Source of the DNA: Prevotellaceae bacterium
Lineage (GTDB): Bacteria > Bacteroidota > Bacteroidia > Bacteroidales > UBA932
Length of the DNA: 15,558 nucleotides
Assembly (NCBI GenBank): GCA_031268055.1
Contig: JAIRXY010000115.1
Coordinates: forward strand, 1 to 15,558
Reading direction: 5' to 3'
The position numbers were made by a program, and so were the translations under genes. The notes beneath the pieces are model-generated. The model was not told the origin of the DNA, ran no database searches, and saw only the letters and a program-made list of their open reading frames with translations. This document shows positions 14,688 to 15,558 of this stretch, in pieces (position 1 is the stretch's first letter; the number at the start of each line of letters is the position of its first letter).

Positions 14688-14911
14688 AAATTGGGAGTTT
14701 TTGGACACAAATTGTCCGTGGGTGCATTAATTCACAAAGAATTAGGCGTATATTATTTGTAATTAAGTTGTTATAATGAATTTTTCTAATGTAATCCATT
14801 AGAAAAGAGCATTGATTATTAGGCAATTATATCTCAATATGCATTTGGGGATTATTTCCTCTGATTTATGACAGCGCCGATGATTTTTTCAGAGCGTTAC
14901 AGCGCAAGACA
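14688..14911. other. Convergent intergenic region between nagB and the minus-strand gene
   Basis: A 224-nt AT-rich stretch with no credible ORF. It holds a 5-bp stem GGACA/TGTCC (14703-14717) without a T tract, one isolated AATTAAG heptamer (14761-14767) and the long inverted repeat at 14782-14806. No convincing intrinsic terminator for either flanking gene was found. Confidence 0.6.
14782..14806. repeat. Perfect 10-bp inverted repeat between convergent genes
   Basis: TTTTCTAATG (14782-14791) and CATTAGAAAA (14797-14806) are exact reverse complements around the 5-nt spacer TAATC. The T run comes before the stem and the A run after it on both strands, the reverse of an intrinsic terminator. 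It may be a protein-binding site, a weak transcript-end hairpin or an element remnant. Confidence 0.75.
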
Positions 14912-15558
14912 TTAAGGCTTTCCTGTGATTTGTGAAATATCAAATTTACCGTCAATACTCTGAATCTCAATTTTTCCTTTGAGGATGTCGAAGAAAAAGT
15001 TGCGGATACGGTCGAATGTTAGCGTGGCAGGCTTGCCGTCTTTACCTACGCCCATGTCGTAGGTTTTCAGTAATTGCGATCCCAAGCTTGCTGCCGTAAG
15101 CAAGAAATGATTCTGGAACTTGTCGGTATCCAGCAGGTCAGCTGCCAGCACTTTTCCGATTACGGTGTAGCTGCGCAAAGTTTTCTGAATTTCTTCGTTG
15201 GTTAATGTAGCTTTAACCTCGTCAGCAGCAATATTCATTTCTATTTTGCCCGAGCTTTGGGATTGCGGTACCCCTTTGTACAATGCTCCTAAATCCGCTA
15301 AGCTCAAATTGTAAAGCTTTGTGCCGGCTGCTGCAAGAATTTTTTCGATAGAAAATGCACTTGGCAGCAACAAGCTGACAACTCCTTCAATTCTGGCAGA
15401 AGGAGTATTGAAAGTGCCAACAATACAATTTGTTAAGTCAATTTGTTGGGTTGCAAAAACGCCACCGATTACCACACAATTCTCCAAAACGATTTCGTCG
15501 GCATAAATGCTGCCAGCCACAAATGCATTATAAAGCGTTACTGTTTTTGCGTTAACAT
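14912..15558 (-). CDS. Unrecognised protein with beta-solenoid-like repeats, C-terminal part (5' truncated by window edge)
   Basis: The minus-strand frame runs open from the window edge to TAA at 14912-14914, giving about 215 residues. A GTG at 15518-15520 is in frame, but at least 12 codons upstream of it are open too, so the true start is probably outside the window. The first part shows short repeats of about 16-17 residues: NAKTVTLYNAFVAG, YADEIVLENCVVIGG and ATQQIDLTNCIVGTF. These follow an A-x-x-(I/V)-x-L-x-N-(C/A)-x-V-x-G pattern, as in single-stranded right-handed beta-helices or bactofilin-like folds. After SARIEGVV comes a mixed helical region and a charged C-terminal stretch (KGKIEIQSIDGKFD). 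I do not recognise the family. It converges on nagB and is probably unrelated to the amino-sugar locus. Confidence 0.7.
   Translation of the reverse strand, partial: VNAKTVTLYNAFVAGSIYADEIVLENCVVIGGVFATQQIDLTNCIVGTFNTPSARIEGVVSLLLPSAFSIEKILAAAGTKLYNLSLADLGALYKGVPQSQSSGKIEMNIAADEVKATLTNEEIQKTLRSYTVIGKVLAADLLDTDKFQNHFLLTAASLGSQLLKTYDMGVGKDGKPATLTFDRIRNFFFDILKGKIEIQSIDGKFDISQITGKP

Noticed and set aside
14703..14717. GGACA/TGTCC hairpin after nagB as a terminator
   Set aside because: The stem is only 5 bp and no T tract follows.

Overview
The window looks like the chromosome of a Bacteroidales-type member of the Bacteroidota. Evidence: a SusD/SusE-type polysaccharide-utilisation locus (PUL), surface-lipoprotein signals with acidic residues after the lipobox Cys, TAnnTTTG-type -7 promoter elements in place of TATAAT, no clear Shine-Dalgarno sites, and a two-domain NagB/PIG-L protein of a kind I recall from this phylum. 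Species cannot be assigned from the sequence alone.

Region 1 (1-5286) is the 3' end of a PUL. It holds the C-terminal part of a SusD-like glycan-binding lipoprotein, a SusE/F-like lipoprotein, a second SusE/F-like lipoprotein made of two tandem SusE-like units, and a GH76 (endo-alpha-1,6-mannanase family) lipoprotein. All four run co-directionally with gaps of 17-22 nt, and the run ends at a strong rho-independent terminator (5255-5286). The likely target is an alpha-mannan-type glycan. The SusC partner lies outside the window.

Region 2 (5287-9235) is mostly housekeeping. It holds recG, preceded by degenerate heptamer repeats and a promoter that seems to leave almost no 5' leader; a DUF3108 secreted protein directly downstream; and a stand-alone RseC/MucC-like membrane protein that lacks the usual cysteine cluster.

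Region 3 (9236-14687) is an amino-sugar (GlcNAc) locus: a ROK/NagC-Mlc-type regulator, an FHS-family sugar permease (NagP-like), a 649-aa protein joining a NagB-like domain to a PIG-L/LmbE deacetylase domain, and a canonical glucosamine-6-phosphate deaminase NagB. The NagB-like half of the fusion has Gln in place of two catalytic residues (Asp141 and His143 of NagB), while its PIG-L metal-binding motifs are intact. No nagA or GlcNAc kinase is present. The model I favour, as inference, is that the PIG-L half supplies the deacetylase step, the degenerate NagB half binds sugar phosphate, and the downstream NagB does the deamination. Six copies of the heptamer AATTAAG separate the fusion gene from nagB and supply the fusion's stop codon. 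A related heptamer array lies in the opposite orientation before recG.

Region 4 (14688-15558) is a 224-nt convergent intergenic stretch with a perfect 10-bp inverted repeat, then the C-terminal part of an unrecognised minus-strand protein with short beta-solenoid-like repeats. No rRNA, tRNA, CRISPR array, insertion sequence or phage gene was seen.
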